From Streptomyces sp. A 4/2 (lineage in GTDB: Bacteria > Actinomycetota > Actinomycetes > Streptomycetales > Streptomycetaceae), in contig NZ_CALNVW010000037.1 of the NCBI RefSeq assembly GCF_940670765.1, positions 1-64,000 on the forward strand: DNA of 64,000 nt, written 5' to 3'. Numbering within the stretch: the first letter of the stretch is position 1; each line of letters begins with the position of its first letter. Both the position numbers and the translations under genes were made by a program. This document shows, piece after piece, positions 53,188-63,700 of this stretch. The notes below the pieces were generated by a model, which saw only the letters and a list, made by a program, of their open reading frames with translations, did not search any database and was not told the DNA's origin.

Positions 53188-54231
53188 ATGTCCGTACGTC
53201 GCCGCAGCGCAGCTGTCGCCGCCCTCGCGCTCACCGGCGCGCTCACCCTCGCCGCCTGCGGAAGCAGTGACAGCGGGGACGGCGCCGCGAGCTCCGACAA
53301 GGCCAACTCGGCGGCCAAGAAGGACGTCGCGACCGGGGGCAAGGACTTCGGGGACGCCGCGAAGAAGACCGCCGCGTTCGGTACGGACGCCAAGCCCGGC
53401 CAGTTCCCGCGCACCATCACCCAGGCCATGGGCAAGACCGTGCTCAAGGCGAAGCCCCAGCGGGTCGTCGTCCTCGACGTCGGCGAGCTGGACAACGTCG
53501 TCTCCCTCGGCATCAAGCCGGTCGGCTACGCGCCCACCGAGGGCAGCGAGGGCATTCCCAGCTACCTCAAGAAGAACGCCGGGAACCCGAAGAACGTCGG
53601 CACGATCAACAACCTCAACCTGGAGGCCATCGCCAACCTCCACCCGGACCTGATCCTCGGCAGCCAGCTGCGCGCGGCGGACAAGTACGACGCACTCAAG
53701 AAGATCGCGCCGACCGTCTTCTCCATCCGTCCGGGCTTCACCTGGAAGCAGAACTACCTGCTGAACGCGGCGGCGCTCGACCGGACCGCCCAGGCCAAGG
53801 CCGAACTCGGCTCGTACGAGAAGCGCGCCAAGCAGCTCGGCGCCGACGTCGGCCCGCACAAGCCGACCATCTCGATGGTCCGGTACATGCCGGACCGGAT
53901 CCGCCTCTACGCGCAGCAGTCCTTCATCGGCACGATCCTCCAGGACGCCGGGCTGCCGCGGCCCAAGAGCCAGCAGGTGAACGACCTCGCCGTGGAGATC
54001 AGCCCCGAGAAGATCGACTCCGCGGACGCCGACTGGATCTTCACCGGCGTGTACGGCGACCCCAAGGCCACCAAGCGCGACACCGTCCAGTCCAACCCGC
54101 TCTGGAAGAACCTCAAGGCGGTCAAGGACGGGCAGGCGAAGAACGTTCCCGACGAGACCTGGTACCTGGGTCTGGGCGTGACCGCGGCCGACAAGGTCCT
54201 CGACGACCTCCAGCACTACCTCGTCAAGTAA
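53188..54231 (+). CDS. Iron-siderophore ABC transporter substrate-binding lipoprotein
   Basis: A 347-residue lipoprotein of the FepB/FhuD class III family. The lipobox is LTLAACG (Cys near residue 27). The lobes open with RVVVLDVGELDNVVSLGIKPVGYAP and contain NLHPDLILGSQ and DWIFTGVYGD. It captures a ferric siderophore outside the membrane. No permease or ATPase is adjacent, so it works with a transporter elsewhere. An iron box precedes it, and its stop codon starts an 18-bp repeat. Confidence 0.92.
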   Translation: MSVRRRSAAVAALALTGALTLAACGSSDSGDGAASSDKANSAAKKDVATGGKDFGDAAKKTAAFGTDAKPGQFPRTITQAMGKTVLKAKPQRVVVLDVGELDNVVSLGIKPVGYAPTEGSEGIPSYLKKNAGNPKNVGTINNLNLEAIANLHPDLILGSQLRAADKYDALKKIAPTVFSIRPGFTWKQNYLLNAAALDRTAQAKAELGSYEKRAKQLGADVGPHKPTISMVRYMPDRIRLYAQQSFIGTILQDAGLPRPKSQQVNDLAVEISPEKIDSADADWIFTGVYGDPKATKRDTVQSNPLWKNLKAVKDGQAKNVPDETWYLGLGVTAADKVLDDLQHYLVK

Positions 54232-54309
54232 CACCGGCTCGTCAAGTGACACCGGCTCGTCAAGTGACACCGGCTGGTCAAGTGACACCGGCTGGTCAAG
54301 TGAGGCCGG
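54220..54309 (+). repeat. 18-bp stop-codon-spanning tandem repeat
   Basis: Five units of CTCGTCAAGTRACACCGG type. The first contains Leu-Val-Lys-TAA of the substrate-binding protein; the later ones carry TGA in the same frame. Confidence 0.95.
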
Positions 54310-54369
54310 CTGGTTCACCGACCAGGCCCGACCGGCAGCCGGGGCACGGAGCGCAGGTAACCTGTAGCC

Positions 54370-55230
54370 GTGCCCCGTCTGTCTGAAGTCATCGCCGCAC
54401 TCGACGCCCTCTGGCCTCCCGAGCGGGCCGAATCCTGGGACGCCGTCGGTACGGTGTGCGGCGATCCGCAGGCCCCCGAAGGTGTCGACCGGGTCCTCTT
54501 CGCCGTCGACCCCGTCCAGGAGATCGCCGACGAGGCGGTGGAGCTCGGCGCCCAGCTGATCGTCACCCACCACCCGCTCTATCTGCGCGGGACGACGACG
54601 GTCGCTGCCGACACCTTCAAGGGCCGTGTCGTGCACACCCTGATCCAGCACGGCATCGCCCTGCACGTCGCACACACCAACGCCGACACCGCCGACCCCG
54701 GGGTCTCCGACGCGCTCGCCGGGGCGCTGGACCTGCGGGTCGTGGGCCCCCTCGTACCCGACCCGGCCGACCCGCACGGGCGGCGGGGCCTCGGCCGGGT
54801 GTGTGAGCTCGACCACCCGGTGACCCTGCGGGAGTTCGCCGCACGGGCCGCCGCACGGCTCCCCGCCACCGCGCAGGGCATCCGCGTCGCGGGCGACCCC
54901 GACGCCCTCGTCCACACCGTCGCGGTCAGCGGCGGCTCCGGCGACAGCCTCTTCGACCAGGTACGCGCCAGTGGCGTCGATGCCTTCCTCACCGCCGACC
55001 TGCGCCACCACCCGGTGTCCGAGGCGGTGCAGCAGTCACCGCTCGGGCTGCTCGACGCGGCGCACTGGGCCACCGAGTGGCCCTGGTGCACGCAGGCCGC
55101 GGCGCAGCTCGACGCGATTTCCGACCGGAACGGATGGGGTCTGCGTACCCACGTCTCCCGTACGGTCACAGACCCCTGGACCGCCCACGCGGCGTCCACC
55201 GCAACCGATCCTTCTGGAGCCCCCAACTGA
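54370..55230 (+). CDS. Nif3-like dinuclear metal-centre hexameric protein
   Basis: A 286-residue Nif3/YbgI family protein, cytosolic, proposed to be GTP cyclohydrolase I type 2 but without an agreed role. Metal ligands are visible in VTHHPLYL, HTNAD and a C-terminal HWATEWP. GTG start. It overlaps the zinc-ribbon gene start and is the first of a three-gene Streptomyces-conserved unit (Nif3, zinc ribbon, RNase H/phosphatase). Confidence 0.93.
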   Translation: MPRLSEVIAALDALWPPERAESWDAVGTVCGDPQAPEGVDRVLFAVDPVQEIADEAVELGAQLIVTHHPLYLRGTTTVAADTFKGRVVHTLIQHGIALHVAHTNADTADPGVSDALAGALDLRVVGPLVPDPADPHGRRGLGRVCELDHPVTLREFAARAAARLPATAQGIRVAGDPDALVHTVAVSGGSGDSLFDQVRASGVDAFLTADLRHHPVSEAVQQSPLGLLDAAHWATEWPWCTQAAAQLDAISDRNGWGLRTHVSRTVTDPWTAHAASTATDPSGAPN

Positions 55231-55970
55231 ACGCCGCGCACGCCGACCAGATCCGACTCCTCGACGTCCAGTCCCTCGACGTACGGCTGTCGCAGCTCGC
55301 GCACAAGCGCAAGTCGCTTCCCGAGCACGCCGAGATCGACTCCCTGACCAAGGACCTCACCCAGCTCCGCGACCTGCTCGTCGCCGTGCGGACGGAGGAG
55401 AGCGACACCGCCCGCGAGCAGACCAAGGCCGAGCAGGACGTCGACCAGGTCCGCCAGCGCTCGGCGCGCGACCAGCAGCGGCTCGACTCCGGTGCGGTCA
55501 GCTCGCCCAAGGACCTGGAGAACCTCCAGCGCGAGATCACCTCGCTCGCCAAGCGCCAGGGCGACCTGGAGGACGTCGTCCTCGAAGTGATGGAGCGCCG
55601 CGAGTCCGCGCAGGAGCGCGCCACCGAACTCACCGAGCGGGTCGGGTCCGTCGAGGGCAAGGTCGCCGACGCCACCGCGCGCCGCGACGCCGCCGCCGGG
55701 GAGATCGACCGCGAGGTCGCCACCCTCACCAAGGAGCGTGAGGTGGTGGCCGCCTCGGTCCCCGCCGACCTGATGAAGCTGTACGAGAAGCTGCGGGTGC
55801 AGCAGGGCGGCGTCGGCGCGGCCCGTCTCTACCAGCGCCGCTGCGAGGGCTGCCGCCTGGAGCTCAACATCACCGAGGTCAACGAGGTGAAGGCGGCTCC
55901 CGCCGACTCGGTGCTGCGGTGCGAGAACTGCCACCGCATCCTGGTGCGTACGGCCGACTCGGGTATCTGA
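55227..55970 (+). CDS. C4-type zinc-ribbon coiled-coil protein, CTG start
   Basis: A 247-residue protein: a long coiled coil (Glu/Arg/Gln-rich, residues ~30-185) and a C-terminal zinc ribbon CEGC...CENC. The only fitting start is CTG at 55227, which overlaps the Nif3 TGA (CTGA) and lies eight bases after GGAG; no ATG or GTG is available before the conserved N-terminus NAAHADQIRLLDVQ. Its stop overlaps the next ATG (TGATG). Function unknown; related proteins bind nucleic acid or assemble secretion components. Confidence 0.87.
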   Translation: MNAAHADQIRLLDVQSLDVRLSQLAHKRKSLPEHAEIDSLTKDLTQLRDLLVAVRTEESDTAREQTKAEQDVDQVRQRSARDQQRLDSGAVSSPKDLENLQREITSLAKRQGDLEDVVLEVMERRESAQERATELTERVGSVEGKVADATARRDAAAGEIDREVATLTKEREVVAASVPADLMKLYEKLRVQQGGVGAARLYQRRCEGCRLELNITEVNEVKAAPADSVLRCENCHRILVRTADSGI

Positions 55971-57115
55971 TGCGGGAGTTCGTCGTCGAGGCGGACGGCG
56001 GTTCCCGGGGCAACCCGGGGCCCGCCGGCTACGGCGCGGTCGTGCTCGACCCGGCCACCGGGGAGACCCTGACCGAGGCCGCGGAGTTCATCGGTTTCGC
56101 CACGAACAACGTGGCCGAGTACCGGGGCCTCATCGCCGGGCTCCGGGCCGCCGCGGCGCTGGACCCCGCCGCTCGGGTCCGGGTCCGGATGGACTCCAAA
56201 CTCGTCGTCGAGCAGATGTCGGGGCGCTGGCAGATCAAGCACCCGGACATGAAGCCGCTGGCGGCGGAGGCCGCCACCGTGCTGCCCCGGTCACAGGTGA
56301 CGTACGAGTGGATCCCGCGCGAGCGGAACAAGCACGCGGACCGGCTCGCCAACGAGGCGATGGACGCGGGCAGGGACGGCAGGCAGTGGGAGCCGTCGGA
56401 CTCGACGGCGGACCTGGGCGCGCCGTCCGCCCCTGAGGCGACCGGTGCCCCGGCCGCCCCGCCGGTCGGCTGGTCGGCCCCGGCCGACCTGGGCGCCCCG
56501 GCGACCTTCGTACTGCTGCGCCACGGCGAGACGGCGCTCACCCCGGAGAAGCGGTTCTCCGGCAGTGGCGGCACGGACCCCGAGCTGTCCGCGACCGGCC
56601 GCGAGCAGGCGGAACGGGCCGCGGCGGCGTTCGCTGCCCGCGGCACGATCCAGGCGGTCGTGTCGTCACCGCTGCGCCGCTGCCGCGAGACGGCGCAGAC
56701 GGTGGCGGACCGGCTGGGTCTGCCGGTCCGGATCGAAGAGGGCCTGCGTGAGACGGACTTCGGTGCCTGGGAGGGCCTGACGTTCGGCGAGGCGCGCGAG
56801 CGGTACCGCGCCGACCTCGACGCCTGGCTCGCCTCGCCCAAGGCGGCCCCGACCGGCGGCGGCGAGAGCTTCGCGACAGTGGCCCGCAGGGTCGCGTCCG
56901 CCCGCGACCGGCTGATCGCCGGGCACCGGGGGACGACGGCGCTGCTGGTCACGCATGTCACACCGATCAAGACACTGGTACGGCTCGCGCTGGGCGCGCC
57001 GCCCGAGTCGCTGTTCCGGATGGAACTCTCGGCGGCCTCGGTGTCGGCGGTGGCGTACTACGCGGACGGCAACGCGTCCGTACGGCTGCTGAACGACACG
57101 TCACACCTGCGCTGA
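55970..57115 (+). CDS. Bifunctional RNase HI / acid phosphatase
   Basis: A 381-residue fusion. Residues 1-130 are an RNase HI domain with the Asp/Glu/Asp/Asp active site in EADGGSRGNPG, NVAEYRG, RMDSKL and NKHADRLANEAMD. After an Ala/Pro linker, residues ~180-375 form a histidine phosphatase with LLRHGETAL. The family (SCO2299 in S. coelicolor) cleaves RNA in RNA/DNA hybrids and has phosphatase activity. ATG overlaps the upstream stop by one base. Confidence 0.95.
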   Translation: MREFVVEADGGSRGNPGPAGYGAVVLDPATGETLTEAAEFIGFATNNVAEYRGLIAGLRAAAALDPAARVRVRMDSKLVVEQMSGRWQIKHPDMKPLAAEAATVLPRSQVTYEWIPRERNKHADRLANEAMDAGRDGRQWEPSDSTADLGAPSAPEATGAPAAPPVGWSAPADLGAPATFVLLRHGETALTPEKRFSGSGGTDPELSATGREQAERAAAAFAARGTIQAVVSSPLRRCRETAQTVADRLGLPVRIEEGLRETDFGAWEGLTFGEARERYRADLDAWLASPKAAPTGGGESFATVARRVASARDRLIAGHRGTTALLVTHVTPIKTLVRLALGAPPESLFRMELSAASVSAVAYYADGNASVRLLNDTSHLR

Positions 57116-57170
57116 GCGGAAACCCGCTTCGGGCGGAACGTGCTTCGGCCGCCGGTCGACCGGACCCGCG

Positions 57171-57791
57171 TCACGCCACGCGCAGCGCCGCCGCACCCCG
57201 CGCCAGTGACTCCACCCGCGCCCAGTCCCGGGTGGCGACGGCTTCCGCCGGGAGCATCCAGGTCCCGCCGACGCAGCCCACGTTCGGCAGCGCCAGATAC
57301 GACGGCGCGGACGTCAGCGAGATCCCGCCGGTGGGGCAGAACCGCGCCTGCGGCAGCGGCCCCCCGAGCGACTTCAGGTAGGGCGTCCCGCCCGCCGCCT
57401 CCGCGGGGAAGAACTTCATCTCGGTGATCCCGCGCTCCAGCAGCTGCACGACCTCCGAGGTCGTGGAGACGCCCGGCAGGAACGGCACACCGGATTCCGT
57501 CATCGAGCCCAGCAGCCGGTCCGACCAGCCGGGGCTGACCAGGAACCGGGACCCCGCGGCGAGTGCCTGAGCGACCCCCTCGGGGGAGATCACGGTGCCC
57601 GCGCCGACCACCGCGTCCGGCACCTCGGCGGCGATGGCCCGGATCGCGTCCAGCGCGGCGGGTGTCCGCAGCGTCACCTCGATCGCGGGCAGCCCGCCCG
57701 CGACCAGCGCCCGCGCCAGCGGTACGGCATCGGCTGCGTCGTCGAGCACGACGACAGGGACCACGGGGGCAAGGTCGAGCACGGAAGTCAT
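57171..57791 (-). CDS. eda: KDPG/KHG aldolase
   Basis: A 206-residue class I aldolase splitting 2-keto-3-deoxy-6-phosphogluconate (or 4-hydroxy-2-oxoglutarate) to pyruvate and an aldehyde. The catalytic Glu is in AIEVTLRT and the Schiff-base Lys in EMKFFPAE. ATG at 57791 gives the normal length. It is convergent with the RNase H gene. No Entner-Doudoroff dehydratase is nearby, so its pathway partner lies elsewhere. Confidence 0.93.
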   Translation of the reverse strand: MTSVLDLAPVVPVVVLDDAADAVPLARALVAGGLPAIEVTLRTPAALDAIRAIAAEVPDAVVGAGTVISPEGVAQALAAGSRFLVSPGWSDRLLGSMTESGVPFLPGVSTTSEVVQLLERGITEMKFFPAEAAGGTPYLKSLGGPLPQARFCPTGGISLTSAPSYLALPNVGCVGGTWMLPAEAVATRDWARVESLARGAAALRVA

Positions 57792-57864
57792 ACCGGCATC
57801 CTGCCCCGGCACACACGTCACGCGCAACGCCCGTTGCATCCTGTGCAACGGGCGTGGGTGTGGC

Positions 57865-58647
57865 TCAGTGGATCTCGGTCACCAGTACATCCAGCTCCCA
57901 GGCCTTCCCGGCCTTCGCCGGAGCCGATGCCTCCACCACGTACCCCAGCTCCCGCAGGGTCTCGACGAGGGCGGCGGGGCCGGCCGGTGCGGCGCCCGCG
58001 AGCAGCAGATCGCGCACCATCCGCCCCTTCGTCGCCTTGTTGAAGTGACTGACGACCTTCCGGGTCGGCGCGTGCAGCACCCGTACCGAAGCCGTACGCT
58101 CCGCGACCTCACCCTTCGGCTTCCATGCCGTCGCATAGGCGGCCGACCGCAGATCGAGCACCAGCCCACCGCCCGCGACCTCGGGCATGACGGCGGCCAT
58201 CGGCGCCCGCCAGTGCGCCCCGAGCGCCCCGAGGCCCGGCAGCTTCACCCCCATCGAGCAGCGGTACGAGGGGATCCGGTCGCCGATCCGTACGGCACCC
58301 CACAGCCCGGAGAACACCAGCAGGGACGTCGCGGCCCGCCGCCGGGCCGACGCGTCGAGGGAGCCGAGGTCCAGTGCGTCGTAGAGCACGCCGGTGTAGA
58401 TCTGACCGGCGGGACGCGCGCCCGCGGTCCGCAGCCCCGTGTTCTTGGCGACCTCGCCGCGCAGCCCCTCGCTCAGCCCGAGGACCTCGCGCGCCTTCTC
58501 CTCGTCCGCCGCGCACAGCTCGACCAGTTCGTCCAGCACCGCGGCCCGTGCCCCGGCCAGCCCCGGCAGCGACAGCGACTCCGGCTTCAGCGGGGCACCG
58601 GAGCCGCTCGCGGCCTTTCCTTCGGACGGCGGCAAGAGCACGAGCAC
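57865..58647 (-). CDS. yaaA: YaaA-family peroxide stress protein
   Basis: A 260-residue YaaA/DUF328 protein, known in E. coli to lower free iron during peroxide stress and to bind DNA. It begins VLVLLPPSEGK, the family hallmark, with GVLYDALD and a C-terminal NKATKGRMVR. The start is GTG at 58647, after AAGGAG; the longer frame is not conserved. It is 73 bases upstream of the aldolase gene in the same direction. Confidence 0.93.
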   Translation of the reverse strand: MLVLLPPSEGKAASGSGAPLKPESLSLPGLAGARAAVLDELVELCAADEEKAREVLGLSEGLRGEVAKNTGLRTAGARPAGQIYTGVLYDALDLGSLDASARRRAATSLLVFSGLWGAVRIGDRIPSYRCSMGVKLPGLGALGAHWRAPMAAVMPEVAGGGLVLDLRSAAYATAWKPKGEVAERTASVRVLHAPTRKVVSHFNKATKGRMVRDLLLAGAAPAGPAALVETLRELGYVVEASAPAKAGKAWELDVLVTEIH

Positions 58648-58795
58648 GGCAGGTCTCCTTCGTACGTGAGCAGCAACAGCCAGCGTAAAGGTGCGGCACT
58701 CGGTACCGGCCCGGACCACCGTCCCGCCTCCGTCCCGCCCCGGCCCGCAGTCGGCCGGCTCCGGCAGGGCCGCGACCGGCTACGATGTCCGTACG

Positions 58796-59205
58796 GCGGA
58801 CGAGTCGGCCGGACGGCCGCGTGGGGATCTCCGGATCCTCCCGAGGAACGTCCGGGCTCCACAGGGCAAGGTGGTGGCTAACGGCCACCCGGGGTGACCC
58901 GCGGGACAGTGCCACAGAAAACAGACCGCCGGGGTCCGCAAGGCCCCCGGTAAGGGTGAAACGGTGGTGTAAGAGACCACCAGCGCCTGAGGTGACTCAG
59001 GCGGCTAGGTAAACCCCACCTGGAGCAAGGTCAAGAGGGGTTGTCGCAAGACGATCCTGCGCGGACGTTCGAGGGCTGCTCGCCCGAGTCCGCGGGTAGA
59101 CCGCAGGAGGCCGGCAGCAATGCCGGTCGTAGATGGATGGCCGTCTCCCCGGCGACCGCGAGGTCACCGGGTGACAGAACCCGGCGTACAGGCCGGCTCG
59201 TCCGC
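58796..59205 (+). ncRNA. rnpB: RNase P RNA (bacterial type A)
   Basis: A 410-base RNA with the terminal helix GCGGACGAGTCGGCC at 58796-58810 pairing with 59191-59205. Conserved core elements are GAGGAACGTCCGGGCTCCACAGGGCA, the GACAGTGCCACAGAAAACAGACCGCC block, GGTAAGGGTGAAACGGTG and the 3' TAGATGGATGGCCGTC region. The TACGAT at 58781 is a good -10. RNase P processes tRNA 5' ends. Confidence 0.97.
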
Positions 59206-59223
59206 CGCCATCTGTGAAGTTTT

Positions 59224-59265
59224 CCCGGAAGGGGCCTCCGACGTGTGTCGGAGGCCCCTTCCGGG
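59224..59265 (+). terminator. Terminator of rnpB
   Basis: Arms 59224-59242 and 59247-59265 are perfectly complementary over 19 bp with a 4-base loop, directly downstream of the RNase P RNA. Confidence 0.93.
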
Positions 59266-59477
59266 CTTCAGGGGCACGGGCTCCTCAGGGGCACGGACTT
59301 CAGGGAGCAGTGGCTCTTCCGTGCCTCCCGCCCGGGACATGTCCACCCACCGGTACCGACAGGCGAAGCGGAAAACGACGTATTCCGGTTGAGAGATAGG
59401 GTTCGACGGAAAAGACCCGCTCGGTGCACGTGAGTTGTGCCGGGGCCGGACACGGTGGCCGCCCCAGGAGGAACCGG

Positions 59478-60503
59478 ATGCTGCAGGCGCTCGGACTGGG
59501 CCCACCCGAAGAGGCCATATACACGGCCCTGTTGGCGCGCCCGGCGGCATCCGCGCAGGACCTCGCCCAGCAGACCGGACTGGACGAGGCCGAGAGCGAC
59601 CGGATCCTGCTCGGCCTCGCGGCGCGCGGCTTGGTGGCCGTCGCCACCGGGACGGGGATTCCCGGCCCGGTCGAACCCGCCGAGGCCGGTCCCGGGGCCG
59701 CCCGCTACCGGCTCACCCCGCCCTCGGTGGCCCTGGCCCCCCTCCTCGTCGAGCAGCGCAACGCCCTGCACCTGGCCGAGACCGCGTATGCGCAGCTGAC
59801 CGAGCAGTACCGCAACACCGCCGCACACACGGCGGGCGGTGTCGTGGAGGTGGTCGTGGGTGTGGAACAGGTGGCGCACCGCTTCCACCAACTGCAGTCC
59901 GGGGCCCAGCGGGAGCTGTTCGTCTTCCTCGTCGGCGAGCCCATCGCGGTGCCGCGCGAGGACACCGACACGTCGGAGAGTTCCGCTCTGGACCGCGGCG
60001 TCGACTTCCGGGTCGTGGCCGCCAAGAACTATTTCGACGGCCACGAGGCCGTGCGGGACGTGCGGGAGGCCGTCATGGGGGGCGTCGAGCTGCGCGTGGC
60101 CGACTCGTTGCCGCTCAAGATGGTCATCTCCGACCGGGAACGCGCCATGGTGCCCCTGGACATGACGGATCCCGGAGGCGAGCCGAGCGCCATCGTGGTG
60201 CACCGCAGCGGCCTGCTGACGGCCCTGGTGCATCTCTTCGAGAAGGAATGGGCTCAGGCCCGGCCGCTGTACACCACCCCCACGGGCCTTGGCGAGGAGC
60301 CGGCCGCCGAACAGCAGCCGTCCGAGGAGGAGTTGGAGGTACTCGCCATGCTGCTGGCCGGGATCTCCGACCGGCGGGCAGCGTCCCAACTCGGCCTCTC
60401 CCTACGCACCGTGGAGCGTCGGGTGCGCCGGCTGATGGACCTCGCGGGAGTGGAATCGCGCCTCCAGCTCGGATGGCACGCCGCGCGCATGGGCTGGCTC
60501 TGA
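59478..60503 (+). CDS. TrmB/LuxR-type dual DNA-binding regulator
   Basis: A 341-residue regulator with a TrmB-like winged helix at the N-terminus (LGLGPPEEAIYTALLARPAASAQDLAQQ), a central phospholipase-D-like ligand region and a C-terminal LuxR helix-turn-helix (LEVLAMLLAGISDRRAASQLGLSLRTVERRVRRL). Such Streptomyces proteins often sit beside secreted subtilases and are thought to control them. ATG after CAGGAGGAACC. The subtilase follows 249 bases downstream, with a hairpin between. Confidence 0.9.
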   Translation: MLQALGLGPPEEAIYTALLARPAASAQDLAQQTGLDEAESDRILLGLAARGLVAVATGTGIPGPVEPAEAGPGAARYRLTPPSVALAPLLVEQRNALHLAETAYAQLTEQYRNTAAHTAGGVVEVVVGVEQVAHRFHQLQSGAQRELFVFLVGEPIAVPREDTDTSESSALDRGVDFRVVAAKNYFDGHEAVRDVREAVMGGVELRVADSLPLKMVISDRERAMVPLDMTDPGGEPSAIVVHRSGLLTALVHLFEKEWAQARPLYTTPTGLGEEPAAEQQPSEEELEVLAMLLAGISDRRAASQLGLSLRTVERRVRRLMDLAGVESRLQLGWHAARMGWL

Positions 60504-60588
60504 TCCCGTCCCCGGCGCGTCCGGGGCACGGGCCGTCCGGTAGTCCCCGGGGCGGGTACACCCGCTCTCAGCTGGAAGTACGTTCATC

Positions 60589-60616
60589 CACCTGACCGGG
60601 AGAGCCCGGTCAGGTG
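60589..60616 (+). terminator. Terminator between regulator and subtilase
   Basis: CACCTGACCGGG (60589-60600) pairs with CCCGGTCAGGTG (60605-60616), a perfect 12-bp stem with a 4-base loop, downstream of the regulator stop. Confidence 0.8.
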
Positions 60617-60752
60617 AACCGCCGGAAGTGACCGGCTGGCGGAATGCCGCCACGTGGGGAACCCGCCACACGTGGGCACCCCTGAGTGATCCGTATCCCT
60701 GCCAGGATGCAGCCGCAGCATGGCACGTTCACGGTTTCGATTAGGGAGATTC

Positions 60753-63700
60753 ATGTATCCGATAGCGCGAATTGCCTTGGGCGCGGCTACCGCCGCGGTC
60801 CTGGCAGTCACGGCCGTCGCGCCGTCCGGGGCGGCAGCGGACACACCGCCCGGCGGTTCCCCGGGCAAACGTCCTGTCGTCGGCAGCGGGGCCGCGGCAA
60901 AGGACGGCAAGCAGGTCACCGTCACGCTCGTCACCGGCGACAAGGTACTGGTGACCACGGACCCGTCGGGCCACAGCTCGGCAGCCGTACTGCCCCGCAA
61001 GGACGGCGTACAGCCGATCGTGCAGACGTACCAGCGGGGCAAGGACCTCTACGTCTACCCGGACGACGCCTCCCGGGCGATCGCCGAGGGCAAGGTCGAC
61101 GAGCAGCTGTTCAACGTCAGTGGGCTCATCCGTCAGGGATACGACGACACCCACTCCGACACGCTGCCGCTGATCGCCACCTACCGGAACAGCGTGAACG
61201 TTGCCGACAGCGCACCGGCGGCTCCCCGTGGAGCCGAGCGGGGTCTGAGTCTCCCGGCCGTGGACGGTGTCGCGCTGAAGGCCGACAAGGACACCGCCGC
61301 CACCTTCTGGCAGGACGTCACCGACAACCGCTCCCGTTCCGGCTCCTCGCTGAAGAAGCTGTGGCTGGACAGCAAGGTCAAGGCCACGCTGGCCCAGTCC
61401 ACCAAGCAGGTGCACGCGCCGGAGGCCTGGGCCGAGGGCTACGACGGCAAGGGCACCAAGGTCGCCGTCCTGGACACGGGCGTGGACGCCCAGCACCCGG
61501 ACCTGGTGAACCGGGTCGCCGCGTCCAAGAACTTCACGGACTCCGACAGCACCGACGACCGGCACGGTCACGGCACCCACACCGCCTCCACGGTGGGCGG
61601 CTCCGGAGCGGCCAGTGACGGCCGCGAGAAGGGCGTCGCCCCCGGGACCTCCCTGCTCATCGGCAAGGTCCTCAACGACAGCGGCTCCGGTGACAGTTCC
61701 TGGATCATCGCGGGCATGCAGTGGGCCGTCGACCAGAAGGCCGACGTCGTCTCCATGAGCCTCGGCAACCCCGCGATCGGCGACTGCACCGACCCGCTGG
61801 CCGAGGCCGCGAAGCAGCTCTCGCAGAGCACGCACACCCTGTTCGTCATCGCCGCGGGCAATGCCGGATCGGCCAGTGAGACCGTCTCCTCGCCCGGCTG
61901 CGCGCCCGGCGTGCTGACCGTCGGCGCTGTCGGCCAGGACGACACCACCGCGCCGTTCTCCAGCCGCGGCCCGGTGGCCGTCACCCACACCCTCAAGCCC
62001 GAGATCGCCGCCCCCGGCGTCGACATCCTGGCCGCCAAGGCGGGCGGGCGCGGCGTCTACGCGTACCAGACGATGTCGGGTACCTCCATGGCGACCCCGC
62101 ACGTCGCGGGCGCGGCGGCCATCGTCCGCCAGGCCCACCCGGACTGGACCGCGCAGCAGATCAAGGCGGCCCTGGTCTCCTCCGCCCGTACCGGCGGCAA
62201 GATCGCGGGCGCCGACCAGACCGGCGCCGGTGTCCTCGACGTGGCCACGGCGGTGCACCAGAAGGTGCTCTCCGCGCCCGCCGTCCAGGGCGGCAGTTTC
62301 AACTGGCCGCAGGACGCCTCGGACCGCACCACCGTGCAGGTGCCCTTCACCAACACCAGCACCGGTGACCTCACCTTGGGCCTCAAGGTCAGCGGCGTGC
62401 ACGGCAACGACGGCAGCGACGTCAACTCCGGCGTCGTCAAGCTGGACCAGAGCAAGGTGACCGTTCCCGCGGGCGCCACCGTCCAGGTGCCGGTGCGGAT
62501 CAACCCCACCGCTCACCTCCAGGCCGGCCAGTACGGCGCGGTCACCGGCCGGATCATGGCCACCGGCAGCGACGTGCACGTCTCCGTACCGGTCACGCTC
62601 TACGTCCAGCCGGAAACCGTCACCCTCCGGGTCAAGGTCATCGACCGCAACGGGCAGCCCGCGAACGGTGCTTCCTCCCTGGACCTGGTCAGCCTCGACA
62701 CCGCCAAGGGTGAGCGCCGCAGCAACGCGGGCGCGACCGACCAGACGTACAGCGTGCGTCCGGGCGACTACGCCCTCTCCAGCTTCGTGGCCACCTACGA
62801 CGCGAACAACGCGGCCGAGTCCATCGGCTACCTCGGGCGCCCGCAGCTGCGGATCACCGGGGACACCACGGTCGTCCTCGACGCGCGCAAGGCCCACCGG
62901 ATAAGCGTGCGCACCGACCGCCCCTCGACGGTCACCCACACCACCTTCAGCTACGCCCGCACCTGGGACGACACCTGGCAGCTGGACGGATCGCTCATGG
63001 CCGGCAGCGCCGTGCAGAAGTTCTACGCCTCCGTCGACGGGCGCGCGAAGAAGGGCTTCTTCGAGTTCCGGCCCACCTGGCGCGCGACCGGTTCCCAGGG
63101 CGGATCGTCCTATGTCTACAACCTCTCGTTCCCGAGCCAGGGCCCGCTGCAGTCCGACCACGTGTACCAGTCGAAGGACTCGAAGCTGGCCCAGGTCACC
63201 GAGAAGTGGTACGCCCTCGGCAAGGAGGCCGACTACCTCGACGGACTCTTCATCGGTCCTTCCTGGAACACGAACACCTCGATCACGGTGAGCCTGTTCG
63301 ACCCGGTCCATGTGCCCGGTACCCGTACCGCCTACTACACGACCGGCGACGACGTCTGGTCCCACGGCGCGATGAGCAGCTTCCCGTTCGCCGCGTTCAT
63401 GAGCGACCAGAACCGCACCTACCGGGCAGGGGACCGGCGTTCCGAGGAGTGGTACCGCGGTCTCCTGCGGCCGGCGGCGCCGCGTGACACGGACGGCAAG
63501 CCGGTGCTGGCCGCCGAGCGGCAGGGTGACCTGATCGGCTTCCAGAGCGCGCTCTGGCTCGACGCGTCCGGTGACCACTGGTCCGGCGGCGCGTCGTTCG
63601 GCGACCTCGGCAACCTGGTGCTGAAGCGCAACGGCGAGCAGATCGCCACCAGCACCTATCCGTACGACGCGTTCGCGGTTCCGGCCGAGGACTCCGCGTA

